Made by a program: the position numbers and the translations under genes. Below are positions 24,739 through 35,048 of a DNA stretch of 64,000 nt, piece after piece (the first letter of the stretch is position 1; each line of letters starts with the position of its first letter). Source of the DNA: Vitrella brassicaformis (Eukaryota > Sar > Vitrellaceae); assembly GCA_001179505.1 (NCBI GenBank), contig CDMY01000387.1, positions 1 to 64,000 of the forward strand. The letters run 5' to 3'. The notes under the pieces were generated by a model. That model saw only the letters and a program-made list of their open reading frames with translations, had not been told where the DNA came from and searched no databases.

Positions 24739-27470
24739 AGCTGCCTGATGCGGGTGAGTTCGTAGCCGTGTTGTCGTCAGCCGTAGCCATGGTGTCAAGC
24801 GCCAGTGAGGTCCTCGACGCCGCCATCAAACCACTACTACCCATAGCCACCGGATGGAAGCCCCCCGCCGAGGTACGACATATGGGCAAGACAGCCGTCC
24901 GCAGAGGTGCATCCCTCCACCCATCCGTGCTGTTCTCGCTTTCCCGTGTGCAGCCGTACGGCCGGCCTTGTTTGGACGGGCTGCCGTCGAATGTTGTGAG
25001 CGGCGTGCTGGTTGGCTTCCTCGAGGCGGCAGACGTCGCCAAGACATCACCGACCAACCAGACGATTCATAGCCAAGTGGGTGGGCGGGTTACCAAACAT
25101 ACACACCACATTCTCTCCACAAAGCACTGTGTGTGAACCCTGTCTGTTGTCGTCAGGTTCGTTGTCGCGCCTCACTCGATGGACTGCCCGGCGGCCTATT
25201 CCTCCAGGGCATCGCGGCCTTCTTCAGTACCAAGGCGGCCGCCCGACTGTGCCGCGTCAGTAGGGAGATCCGCACTCAGATCATGAGCAAGGAGACCGGC
25301 ATATTCCAGCACTTCATCATGGCCAGCGACGACACATACACACCGCAGCAACGGACCCTGCTCAAGCCACGATTGGTGAGACACCTACCTAACACACGCA
25401 TGCTGCGGTGGTTCTGACCCCTCTCCCTGTGCGTGCCTGCAGACGAGCGTCAAGGCAGCCACGATCGAGGTGGGCTCAGAGCCGTCGAGAGGTCTCGCCG
25501 TCTCGGTGCCAAGAGCCTTCAGCAGCTCACGACCGAGGTGGGCTCATGAGTCGTCGGTGGGGCTCGCCGCGTCGGTGCTGAGAGCCAACAGCACCACACT
25601 CACACGACTGGCCTTCAGAGGGACCCCAGATGAGCCGGAACTGTTCCCTTTCCGCCCTACCGCCGCCCGTGGCGTGCCCTTCCCAAGTGTGGAGCAGCTG
25701 AGCGTGACGAGCGGCATATGGCTCGCATACTTCAGGTAAGCAAGACAACACACACGCACACGCAAGCCCGGTACACGAATCGGTATCGTCAGCAGGCGGG
25801 AGCTATGGACGTTTCCCGGCCTGCTGACGCTCCACATCGACAGCAGCAGCTGCAGCTGCGGCAAGGAGATCGAGCACATCATCGAGACATCCCCCAAGCT
25901 CATCCACATGACGGGCTACATGTCGGCCGCAGCAGCGGGCGAAAGCCCGGGCGAAGTCATTGCCGAAGGCTTCGACTACATGTACGGGGGCTTTCTCACT
26001 TCCCTCAACAGCTGCCCCGCCCTCGCATCGCTGCCCAAGCTCAATGTCGCCGCCTTCCCCGACCTGAGCAAGGCCTTAGGGCCACTATCGATGGTCAAGA
26101 ACGCCCTGTCGGCACAGTGGGGCAAGCCATCGATGCTAGGTCGGCTCTAGGGTGGATGTGAGTGGTGCGCTTCGATATGCACATATGCGTGTGTGTGTGT
26201 GTGTGTGGATGCAGGCGTGCCCAAGAAGCTGCGTTTCGCTATTGAGACTGTAGGTGTTGGCGCCGACTTCAATGACCAGGTCATATGCCATACCCACCAC
26301 ATGTGTGCAGGTGAATCACTTGTCTGTGTATTCCCTGCAGATCCATTCGTTCCCTCGAGGGCGCCAGTCGTTCGGCATCCCTTCACTCCTCTCATGGGCA
26401 CAATCCAACAGCTGCCAGGCAATCAAGCACGCCGCACTCACTCACTCACTGACAGAGGCGTGTGTGTGAGTCCGCCTGCTTGTCGGTGCCATGTGTGTGT
26501 ATCAGATTGAGTGGGGTTGTGACCACATGTGGCTGTCGTGCGAGAGCGACAAGACCGCCGTGTCATTCACTTCGCCTCCAGACCCCACGGCCGCACGCTT
26601 CATTGGTCAACTCGCAACCAAAGCCGACAAGGTACCATCCCTCCCTCCTTCCCTCCCTCCCTCCCTCCCTCCATCCATCCATCCATTGATTGTCGGCAGG
26701 TGTCGTACCGTGGCGGCCTCTTAGCTCTGCATGACGATTGGAGTGACCACCTCTACTTCCCCACCGCGACTAAGCTCCACATCGTCGCCACCAAGCCCTC
26801 CCGGGCCATCCCCAGCATGGCCCCCTGGCTGGCCGACCAAGACGGCAGCGGCAAGAGCACCCGATTCCCCAACGTGACCGAGCTGGAGGTGGAGGTCGGC
26901 TGCATCCAGGGGATGGGAAGGGGGATGGGGCAGGAGGAGCGAGACGAGTACGAGCAGCGCCCGCCGCTTCCACACACCCTGGGGGCGCTGCTGGGGTCGC
27001 TCCGTCCACTGGAGGACGTTGAGGTCAGGACCAGTAGCCTCGGCATAGTGAAGGAGGTCGTTTCGTGTCTGCCAGCTCGCGTGTCGAGCCTTTTCGTATT
27101 CTGTGCCGCGCGTCTGAGTGAGCTGCCTGCCGATGCACCGGCTCTTGCCTACCCCCGCATCGACAGACTGATCATGAAGGCGGGCCGGGGAGAGGGGAAC
27201 TCTCCCATGGATGAGGAGCCCCTCACGTCGTATGGAAATGTGCAGGGGTGCGTGAGGCTCATCTGTGCCATGCGGCCACTGGTTTTTAATCTGACTGCGT
27301 TGGCCGACATGTCTGGGGGGAAGGAGGAGTTCGTCAAGGGGTGTCTGAGTGGGTGTGAGAGGGAGGTAGAGGCGCTGTATTCGATCACGTTTCGGCGGAT
27401 TGACGCGTATGAGAATACGTACCGTCTGACGGGCCACCTGCTGCAGGGGCCTGCCAGTGGTCATCGGTAG
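23575..27470 (+). CDS. Large F-box-like protein with leucine-rich-type C-terminal half
   Basis: Begins ATG at 23575 with a seven-codon exon (MSKMDGQ) and is split into about 15 exons; the last is 26701-27470. Joins that keep frame include the ones at about 23592/23687, 24137/24233, 24531/24599, 25377/25442, 25736/25801, 26139/26218 and 26630/26701. The N-terminal third looks helical and charged (LRDVYEQLRWVKAQL, HIDRLDAVLNF). In the middle LDGLPGGLFLQGIAAFFSTKAAARLCRVSREIR resembles an F-box: an LP-start, hydrophobic helices and a VSR ending. The rest has repeated hydrophobic strands such as PSVEQLSV and PNVTELEVEV, spaced like degenerate leucine-rich repeats. If right, it would be a substrate receptor of an SCF-type ubiquitin ligase. 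No exact family is recognised, and I am only moderately sure of the F-box. Confidence 0.62.
24706..24734 (+). repeat. CT dinucleotide repeat in an intron
   Basis: About 14 CT units form the polypyrimidine tract just before the AG acceptor in the F-box-like gene. Confidence 0.9.
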
Positions 27471-27714
27471 CTAGGCAGGACGTACGTGGGTGGGGTGGGG
27501 GTGTGTAGCTAGAGGTGTGTCAGTGAGGTACAGCGGGGGGTGGATCGGAGGTGTTGTGATGGCTGCTGCATGAGGTGAATGGGATGGGATTCACACGTGC
27601 CTGTGGTCCATCCATATCTGCTGCCTTGCCTGTAGATCTCTGTATGTCTTCTGTACACACCTATACATACGTACACACATCCATGCCATGCGCCCCCCTC
27701 CCCCCTCCCCCCCT

Positions 27715-28359
27715 TCACTCTCCTTGTCTCCTCTCTATATCTACATCTGTCCTACGGGTTGACTGGCTGTGGTCGTGGGTGCCCCGGACGATGGGTGATT
27801 GACTGCCTGCCTTGTCCTCGGCCTCCTTGTCGTTCTGGGCACCCTTCATCTCGTCGCACATGTCGGGGATGTTGTACTTGGACTGGAAGTCCGTGATGAT
27901 CGTCCAGTCATCACCTGACCGACCACCACACAGACACACACACAAGATGAAGGGATGGATGGATAGATGATCTGTGTGTGCCCCTGCCCGCCCCTGCTTA
28001 CCCAGGTAGTCCATTGCCACAACGTACACGTGGTGCGCCTCTGGTTCTCCATCCACCCTCAGCACGCCTTGTTTGGCTCCATCGAAATAGGGCCGCACGA
28101 ACGGCGTGTCCAGCCACTTGTCCTCATCATGACCGACACACTGGGCCACATGCACGAGCCGGTTGCTCTCCCGCCGCGCGTCGTCCTGGTGCGGAAACAG
28201 CTTGAAGGCAACATGCTGTCTGCCGTCTGCAGCGTCCAGCACTCATACGTCCCCAAACGCGCCATTGCCGCCTGGCAGTTCCCACACGTCAAAGCTGTCC
28301 GTCCGTCCATCGCGATAGATGTCGAGTGCACCTCTGTGGCTGTCATCTGCCGTGGCCAT
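27715..28359 (-). pseudogene. Protein-kinase N-lobe-like gene with an in-frame TGA
   Basis: Two exons, 28359-28002 and 27914-27715, joined in phase by a GT-AG intron. The first exon has protein-kinase marks: GGNGAFGDV (glycine-rich loop), then VAFKLF (expected ATP-binding Lys) and VVAMDYLG (hinge-like). The catalytic loop, DFG motif and whole C-lobe are missing; the second exon is a charged tail ending RRQGE. Between the loop and the VAFK segment there is a TGA (28243-28245) in the same frame, with coherent kinase-like sequence on both sides. Options: a decayed kinase copy, a sequencing error of an Arg or Trp codon, or stop recoding. A 22-base GT-AG stretch spans the stop but its removal would break the frame. 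It diverges from the SANT gene, 98 bases away. Confidence 0.55.
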
Positions 28360-28400
28360 GCGTTTAAAAGCGTGCTGGGAGGTAGGGGGAGGGCGACGAC

Positions 28401-28408
28401 TGCGAGCT
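28401..28408 (+). promoter_or_regulatory. TGCGAGCT promoter motif in a 98-base divergent promoter
   Basis: Exact 8-mer between the starts at 28359 (-) and 28458 (+); a near copy, TGCAAGCT, follows at 28422. Confidence 0.5.
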
Positions 28409-28457
28409 CAGAGATATCGAATGCAAGCTCATCAGAAGGTCAGAGAAGGGCAATGAA

Positions 28458-30532
28458 ATGAGGAAAGCGGAGCCCAAGGACAAGAGCAACAGGCCGCTAA
28501 GCAAAGCAACCACAGGTAGCTCCCCCGTTCTGCCATGGTTTGACACTCATCTCTGTGTCTGCAGCCTTGTTCGCATGGAGCATGCAGCGGCAGGGCGAGT
28601 CGGCCGACTGGCACATGGGCGCTACCACGGACCTCTCACCATCGCTGAAAATCGCTGCGGCCATCAACGCAAGTAAGGCCATGAATGCACGAGTGTCGGA
28701 GGCAAGAGGGCAGTGCAGACGACCGCATGCAGCCAGATTAAGGCCTCTCGTGTGTTGGTGCTTGATGTGTGTGGTTGCAGCCGTGGCTGAGATGCCCGGC
28801 GCGACGGATCTGTGTGCGGCGGGATCTTCCCGCGATGAGTCAGCCGAGAGAAACCTCGAACAGGTGAGGAGGGCATTGCTATGATGGCCACATGCACCTG
28901 TGTGTTATGTCGTGTCTTGTGTCCTGCACCAGCAACTCGTCCTCTACCACCTGGCACCCAACAACACGTAAGTAAGGCGGCCGTCCGACGGACGCTGATG
29001 CGAACAAGACCATTGTCCTCTGTCATGTTCGGTCAGCGCCCCCATGGATGATCGCATCGTTCTTGCTGAGCGTCTCGGGGCGAAGCTGCGGCCATCTGTG
29101 AGGGAGGGGGAGCTTTACCGGTCATTTCTATGCGCGTATAGGCTCATGGTGGGCAGACAGGGAGGCAGGCCGCAAGGCAGACCGAGGAAGACCCACCACG
29201 GACATGGCATGGCACCTCTGGCCTGGCAGGGTGCGTTGGAGACGATTGTTGACGAGCGTGCGTCAAGACTGTTCACTTCGGAGGAGGCGGACGAGTTGCT
29301 CAACCCCGTGGCAAGCGAGTGCCCAGACGAAAGCACTGTGGAACAAGGGTGGGCAAGATGCACCAAAAGACGTACGTCGACGAGTGTGTCTGCACTGCAT
29401 GTTATGTTGGGCATGGCGTGGTGTCTTGGATCAGCATTCGTTTGTTGAGTAAGTTGGCGACTACTGAGAAGGACACCAAGGAGGAGGACCAAGCGCACGT
29501 CACCCATGTCAAAGAGGAGTGTGACAAGGTACGCACGCACGCACGGAGGTCTCCCGCAACGCAAGTCTCCATGCATTCATTCATTCTGCAGATATGGCGG
29601 CAGGCGTGTTCGGATTTCCTGACCGACATGTCCACGGAGTGCCCTTCCGTACTCTCCAAAGTGAGTGACATTGATAAAAACCCGCACCGTTTCCTTCGCC
29701 CACGGCCTCATCTCATGACTCCCTCCCTCCGTGTGCGTGTGTGCAGGTGTTTGAGAAGGGCGTGTACCGAGATGTGTGTAAGCAAGTCAAGGAGGGCGGT
29801 GCTGGTGCTGACGGGGGACGGCAGGGAGGCCGTGGTGGCGGGGCATTGGAGGGGGAGGGGGAGGGTGAGCACCAGCAGCAGGAGGATAAGAAGCAGCCGC
29901 GTATTGAGCAACAGCCCCGGATACCCCAAGACCCCTTTGCAGAGATCAAGCAACGTGAGCCGCCACACAGCGAAAGCCAACAGTACACTGACTGATATAT
30001 CTGTGTGCTACGTGGGTGTCCCTGTGTGCAGCGATGGTGCGCCGGCCGCTCGTGAGGCGGAAGCAGAAGCGGCCCAGGGACGAGGGTGAGTAACCACCCA
30101 CAAGGAGAGGCTGCACCGCACCGTGTGCACCGCTTGTGTTGTTGGCCACCGTGTACTTACCTGCAGACACACTAGACGTGCAACGCAGCGAACCGTTTCT
30201 GCATTGGGAGGTAAACGAATCGCCCCTGGCTCAACAGCTGTTGATCTGTCATGATGGGCTAGGTTGACAGTTTGCTGGCGGGGCTGAATCGCTTCGGCCA
30301 GGGGAGATGGGAGGAGATCCTATCAGTACGCCGCCACACAGCCATAGCTATAGCTACCCGAACGCACCCCCAGAACAAGCCTCCTTTACTCGTGCAGGTT
30401 TACCCGTTTCGGAGGCGCACGACTGCCGACCTGCGCGAGGCGTTCCGGCGTATGATGGCTCAGGGCGACATCGTGAGCAGCAACGGGCGGTTCAAGATAC
30501 GTGACGCCAAGGAGGAGCAAAAGGACGACTAG
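28458..30532 (+). CDS. SANT/Myb-domain protein, telomere-repeat-binding-like C terminus
   Basis: About 12 short exons, from 28458-28515 and 28565-28672 to the last at about 30399-30532; the joins I tested keep frame (e.g. 28515/28565 makes an Ala codon). The start is the ATG at 28458; another ATG five bases upstream is out of frame. The N-terminal two thirds are acidic and of unknown fold; a Gly/Glu/Gln-rich linker lies near 29780-29940. At the C terminus VDSLLAGLNRFGQGRWEEIL, then YPFRRRTTADLREAFRRM, matches a single Myb/SANT repeat of the telobox type (Trp in helix 1, a second helix RTTADL, a third helix). This type binds telomeric DNA in plant and animal TRF/TRB proteins, usually as VDLKDKWRN in helix 3; that Trp is Phe here. 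So it is a nuclear DNA-binding protein, with telomere binding possible but not shown. Confidence 0.7.
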
Positions 30533-31164
30533 CCGCGGGCAGCCAATGCACTGCCTGGGTGGTGTGCAAAGCTTGGAGATGTCTTGACGTCTTTGCCACG
30601 GCTGGTGGTCTGTCTGACTCGTACGTGGGGCGCGGCGCGTGTATAGTGCAGATGGATGGATGGATGCGTGTGTGTGTGTGATATGGATCGATGCGATGGA
30701 TGGATGGATGTAATGATCGCACAATGAGTGGGATGAACGGCGATTGATTGACTGACTGGCCGACCGATTGTGTGCATAGCGTACGGCGTGGATGTGTTGA
30801 TAGCAAAGTGCATGGTATGGTGTACTACGACGCACCCACTCATGAAAAGAAGAAAGAAACGTTTACGTATGCACAACATTGACGGGCAGGCACATATTGG
30901 AAAGGTCTGTCTGTCGCTGCACACCCACACACACACGCAGGGCATACACAGAGGCAGGCAACCAACCCACGGCACGCAGCATGGCCTCTTCGTTCTAAAC
31001 TGACGGATGGATGCCAACACCACCACAAACACTCACGCATGAACTCACGCAACGATAGACAGACAGACAGACAGACAGAAGGTATGGAAATAAGCAGGGA
31101 CATCCGTATATCAGACAGGGAGTGGAGTGAGTCAGAGAGGGGGATGGGTGAGCCAGCCTGTCTG
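30533..31164. other. Intergenic between convergent genes
   Basis: Contains GATG/GGAT runs (about 30652-30670, 30694-30711), a GT run near 30670 and a GACA run (about 31058-31078). No gene seen. Confidence 0.6.
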
Positions 31165-32823
31165 TCATGGCCCTGCTGCTGCCGCTGCTTTGGCCTCGGC
31201 ATACTTGTACTGAGGCAGCTGTGCACGCTTCTCCTCAGGAGATATCTGAAACACACACACAGACACACAGACAGACACACATGCCCGACGGAACTTGCTC
31301 GTCTGTCTGTGTGTGGTGTCTGTTTCCTTGGTTACCCACCTCTTCATCTTGGTACACCCATCGCGGTCCCCTCCCCTCCCCGCCCTCAGCAGAAGCAACC
31401 TATGCACACACGAACAAAAGACAGACAGCCATGAAACCCTCATCATTCCTCTACACGTCGTCACTCACCGCGGCCTCGCCGTTGGTCTGTGCGGGTGCCG
31501 TCATGCCAGGTGGCGTCAGCCCCGGGGGCATCCCCAGGCCCCCAGGCATCCCCATCCCCGGCCTCATCGCAGCAGCGGGCGGCACCAACCCTGGCGCGGC
31601 CCCCATGGCTGGCGGCACCATCCCGGCTGCTGGGGTGGGCAGTCGCGGGACCATCCCCATGGCACCTATCATGGGCATGGTGGGCATGGTCGGCCGCATG
31701 AAGCCCCCCATCATGGCCGGATACGCACCGCCAAACGGAAACGCGCTCGGCATCGCAGGAGCTGCACACACACACACACACACACACACAAAAGAGAAGC
31801 AGAAGGGGAACGATTTGAGACGGATGTGGTGTGGTGTGATGTGGGTCAGACAGGACAGAGAGGAGGGCAGTCTAGGAGTCATGAATGCATCATGCAGCAG
31901 GTGGAGTGAGTGAGTGAGTGTCATTCTGGCTTGCGTGCCTGGTGGATAGGGAGAGGGGTGGAGGAAGCGACCCAAATTGGGGTCGGTCTTGGCCAGGACA
32001 TTGCCGGAGCGCGACATGCCCTCTCTCCCCGCCTGTCTGTCTGTCTGTCTGTCTGTCTGTCTGCTCCCCTGCCTGTCTGCCGACTGTCAGATCATTCGTG
32101 CGATCGATGTGTCAGTTACTTGACAGACGAAGGGAGTATGCCATGCGCTGGAGAAAAAAGGCCATCCGTCACCCGTCCATCCATCCCTCCATGTACCGCC
32201 CATGCATTGCACCCCACGTACCTCTATCACGATGGATGCCCCGACCCCCCGCTTACTTGGCACTGCAGCAGGCATCATGGGCGGCACCACTGGCATACCG
32301 TTGGGCTGCGCACCGCCGCCACCAGCACCACCACCCCCCGGAGCGCCGCCCTTGTCGCCCCGGTCATGCAGGAACTCGGCGGGCACCCCCTCCATGCCGT
32401 GGACGATGACATCTGGGTTGTCGCGCCCATCCAGCGCATTCGGCACCTTGGTGATGGTCTCCTTGTGCACCTGAAGCATGTGCACCACCAAACCTGACCA
32501 CACAGCACAACATACACCAAAGGTACTGTCACATGCATCTGCAGAGCCTGATCCACTCTTGTGTCACTCACCTGTGGCGGTGTCGAGCTTGCGATGACAC
32601 TGATGGCATTTGAAGTGCTTCGCCTTCTGGTGCTGGACCAGCACCTTCTCGTCGTCAAACTCACGGTCACAGTAGTAACAAAAAGGCTTCACTACATCAG
32701 CCTTTCTCTTCTTGCGTCCCCTGCAGACAGCAAAGCACACACGCAGACAAGGCAGACAGACAGGTGAGGCGTGGAATGAGACAGACAGATTCCTGCCATG
32801 CATAAAGACACACATACATACAT
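31165..32823 (-). CDS. BuGZ / ZNF207-like zinc-finger protein with a split start codon
   Basis: Minus strand. The protein starts MGRKKRK, as BuGZ homologues do, and has two C2H2 fingers ([23 protein letters not shown] and [24 protein letters not shown]), then [11 protein letters not shown] as in that family. BuGZ binds spindle microtubules and the checkpoint protein Bub3. The rest is Gly, Pro, Met and Ala rich (MGM, GMP repeats), the low-complexity kind that drives phase separation in BuGZ, and ends [15 protein letters not shown]. Exons: AT of the start at 32823-32822, then 32720-32572, 32493-32257, about 32020-31975 (both ends uncertain), about 31761-31468 and about 31247-31165. The ATG is formed only after splicing of a 101-base intron (32821-32721); the frame upstream has TGA two codons before. 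Confidence 0.82.
31764..31792 (+). repeat. CA dinucleotide repeat in an intron
   Basis: About 14 CA units next to the acceptor of a BuGZ intron (GT units on the coding strand). Confidence 0.9.
32034..32063 (+). repeat. CTGT tetranucleotide repeat in an intron
   Basis: Seven CTGT units; on the coding strand they are ACAG units with several possible AG acceptors, which is why that exon edge is unclear. Confidence 0.85.
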
Positions 32824-32892
32824 CGCTCAAGGGCACTCCCGTACGTTCCTCGTCCTTCACGTCGCGGAGGGAGCTGCAATTCGAGCTGCAGT

Positions 32893-32900
32893 TGCGAGCT
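32893..32900 (+). promoter_or_regulatory. TGCGAGCT promoter motif between BuGZ and UBX genes
   Basis: Exact 8-mer, 70 bases upstream of the BuGZ split start and 276 before the UBX ATG. Just before it there are two GAGCTGCA near copies. Confidence 0.5.
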
Positions 32901-33175
32901 AAGCGGAAGGGAAGAGCGCGGGCAGGGGGATGCTGAGCTGAAACGTGGTGAACCGCACACCCGTGCAGTGCAGTAACTCATGGATTCATAGATCTGCCGC
33001 CGAGAGACCGTCGGAGGTGTGCACGAGGGCCAGCAGCACAACGCAGGAAGGATTGCGTATGATTCATTCCGCTCCTTGTTCTGTTGTTGTTGCTGTTGTT
33101 GTTGTTGCTGCAGGTGACCCCGTCTTGATGATGAGTCGCTCTGCTTGAGGCTATCTATCACACCGTCTTCCAACG

Positions 33176-34823
33176 ATGCCGTCGCTCTCTTGGCATCTTC
33201 TCTGCATCTGGACGGCAGTGGTGGCCGCGGTGACAGTCATCAGAGCTGACCATGCTAGCAGAGGCAGTTACGCTCTTCGGAATGGCGACGCGCGGGCTGC
33301 AGCGCTGTTTCGGCCGAGGTGGCATCAGAGAAGGGAGAGAGAGATCAGCGCTGTCCCTCCTCTGACCGAGGAGGACCCTGAGTGCAGCTGTGAAGGTGCC
33401 GGCCCTTCCCTTGACTCTGTCGTCTGTTTATCTGGCGGCAATCGGCAGCTACCCGGCATCCTGTCAGTGTGGCTACTGCCGTTCGCATGGATACGCAACC
33501 TGCTCGACCGTATCATCTATCGTGACTACTACAGCGGCCAGGCAGCCAGCCGCGTCTTCCTTCACCAGCTCGACCACGACCTAAAGTCGCCCGCCCACCC
33601 GCGGCCACTGTTCTTTAAGGGTTCATTCAAAGGTGCGCTCGACCACGCCAGGCAGACGTCGCGTTTTCTGCTGGTGTACATCCGGCCGGCGGCTGTGGCT
33701 GCCAAGAGGAGGGGAGGGCGGCGGCCCACCAATGTGGAGCAGGATGTACACTTCCTGACGCGAAGCCTGACGTCGTCTGAGGTGTGTCACTTTTTGGGCG
33801 AGCACTTTGTGTGCTGGGGTGCCATCTCGAGCCAGCAGCAGGCTGGCAGGGCGCTGAGAGAGCTCAAGGTGCGATCCAAGCGGTTCCCCACTCTCATCAT
33901 CGTGCACTCACCTGGTAAGTAAGGAGCGCTTCCCTTGTAAGCAACCATAGTACACGCGTGTGTCAAGCATGCATGCATGTTCTGCCTTCAGCCACCCCCG
34001 CCAGCCCTCTGAACCCCCCCGGCCCCCCCTCAATGCGGCCCTCGGTGCTGACGACCCACGCCTGCCGCCCCCCTCCCTCATCGGCACAATTCCTCAGCTG
34101 GCTCAACACCACCGCCAATGTGTACGGGGCACGGCTGGACAAAGACAGGGCCGCCATGGCAGCATTCAGGAGACAGCGGGCACTCGCAAAGGAGCAGAGG
34201 GAGGCCTACAGAGAGGCGCTCAAGTGAGGAGAGAGAAGGAGGGTCGCTAGCTGATTGTGCCCATGGTGTGCGATTGGTACGTACAGGCGCGATCGAATGG
34301 CAGGTCATGAAAGGGAGGGGGCCAGCGAGGGTGCTGGCGAGCCGTTGGAGGACGGCAAGGGCACATTCGACCTTGCTGATGAACCAGAAGCGACGGCAAG
34401 GGACGTCGTGACACTATCAGTGCGGCTACCCGACGGCAGGTAAGGTGCCCAGACGCCGCCGTATGTTGGCATCGCGACGTGATCTGTGTCACGTATATGT
34501 CTTGCAGGCGGTTACGTCGGCGGTATCGGCTGACAGCCAAATGGGAAGATGTGTACCAGTGGATAGCCAACAACTACCTCCCTGAAGACGCCGCCAATGC
34601 ACCCCCTCCCCCGCAAGCCAACGGAACATCCCTCCCCCAGCCACCCCCTCCCACCCCACGAGAGCTGGTGCGTCAGCTGCAGCTGAGCGTGGCTTTCCCA
34701 CCTGAGGCCAGGATACGGCTGAGCTGGGCGAGCGACAGGGGAAAGCAGCTGCGGAGGTCTGGGCTGGGGAGGGGAAAGAGTGATGAGCGTAGGACGGCCA
34801 TACTGCATGCGAAGATCGCGTGA
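33176..34823 (+). CDS. UAS-UBX domain protein (FAF2/Ubx2-like) with N-terminal signal peptide
   Basis: Four exons: 33176-33914, 33992-34223, 34287-34439, 34508-34823; 479 residues, all in phase. Residues 1-24 look like a signal peptide or anchor (LLCIWTAVVAAVTVIRA). A hydrophobic stretch at about 92-110 (LPGILSVWLLPFAWIRNLLD) lies where FAF2 has its ER hairpin. A UAS thioredoxin-like domain follows at about 135-245 (FFKGSFKGALDHARQTSRFLLVYI, then FPTLIIV), then a helical linker rich in Arg and Glu (about 290-325), and a UBX domain from about 365 (DVVTLSVRLPDGRRLRRRY, WEDVYQWIANN). FAF2 recruits p97/Cdc48 to the ER in protein extraction. The FPR loop of UBX is not evident, which may weaken Cdc48 binding. 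A cleaved signal peptide is not typical for FAF2 and would fit a symbiont-derived ERAD-like import machine at the plastid, but that is inference. Confidence 0.78.
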
Positions 34824-35048
34824 ATCGACGTGATTTGTGGTATGTGGCGTGATACATGGCTTTGTCGTGTTGTGGTCGAGTGAACTTGACTCGTGTGTGC
34901 GTCCGTCCACACATAGCTAGATGAATTCGTCAGATGTGTCTAAAGTCCAATTCCACATCCATCCATGTATTTCACGAGCAAGTAAGGTCTGCAGCTGGAC
35001 AGAGACACGCTGCTCTGATGCGATTGCGACATGTCTCTCTCCGTCCCT
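34824..35048. other. Short gap between convergent genes
   Basis: About 225 bases of 3' flanking sequence; nothing recognised. Confidence 0.5.

Noticed and set aside
28223-28244. A 22-base GT-AG intron removing the in-frame TGA of the kinase-like gene
   Set aside because: Its removal shifts the frame and destroys the VAFK segment, so it cannot be the explanation.
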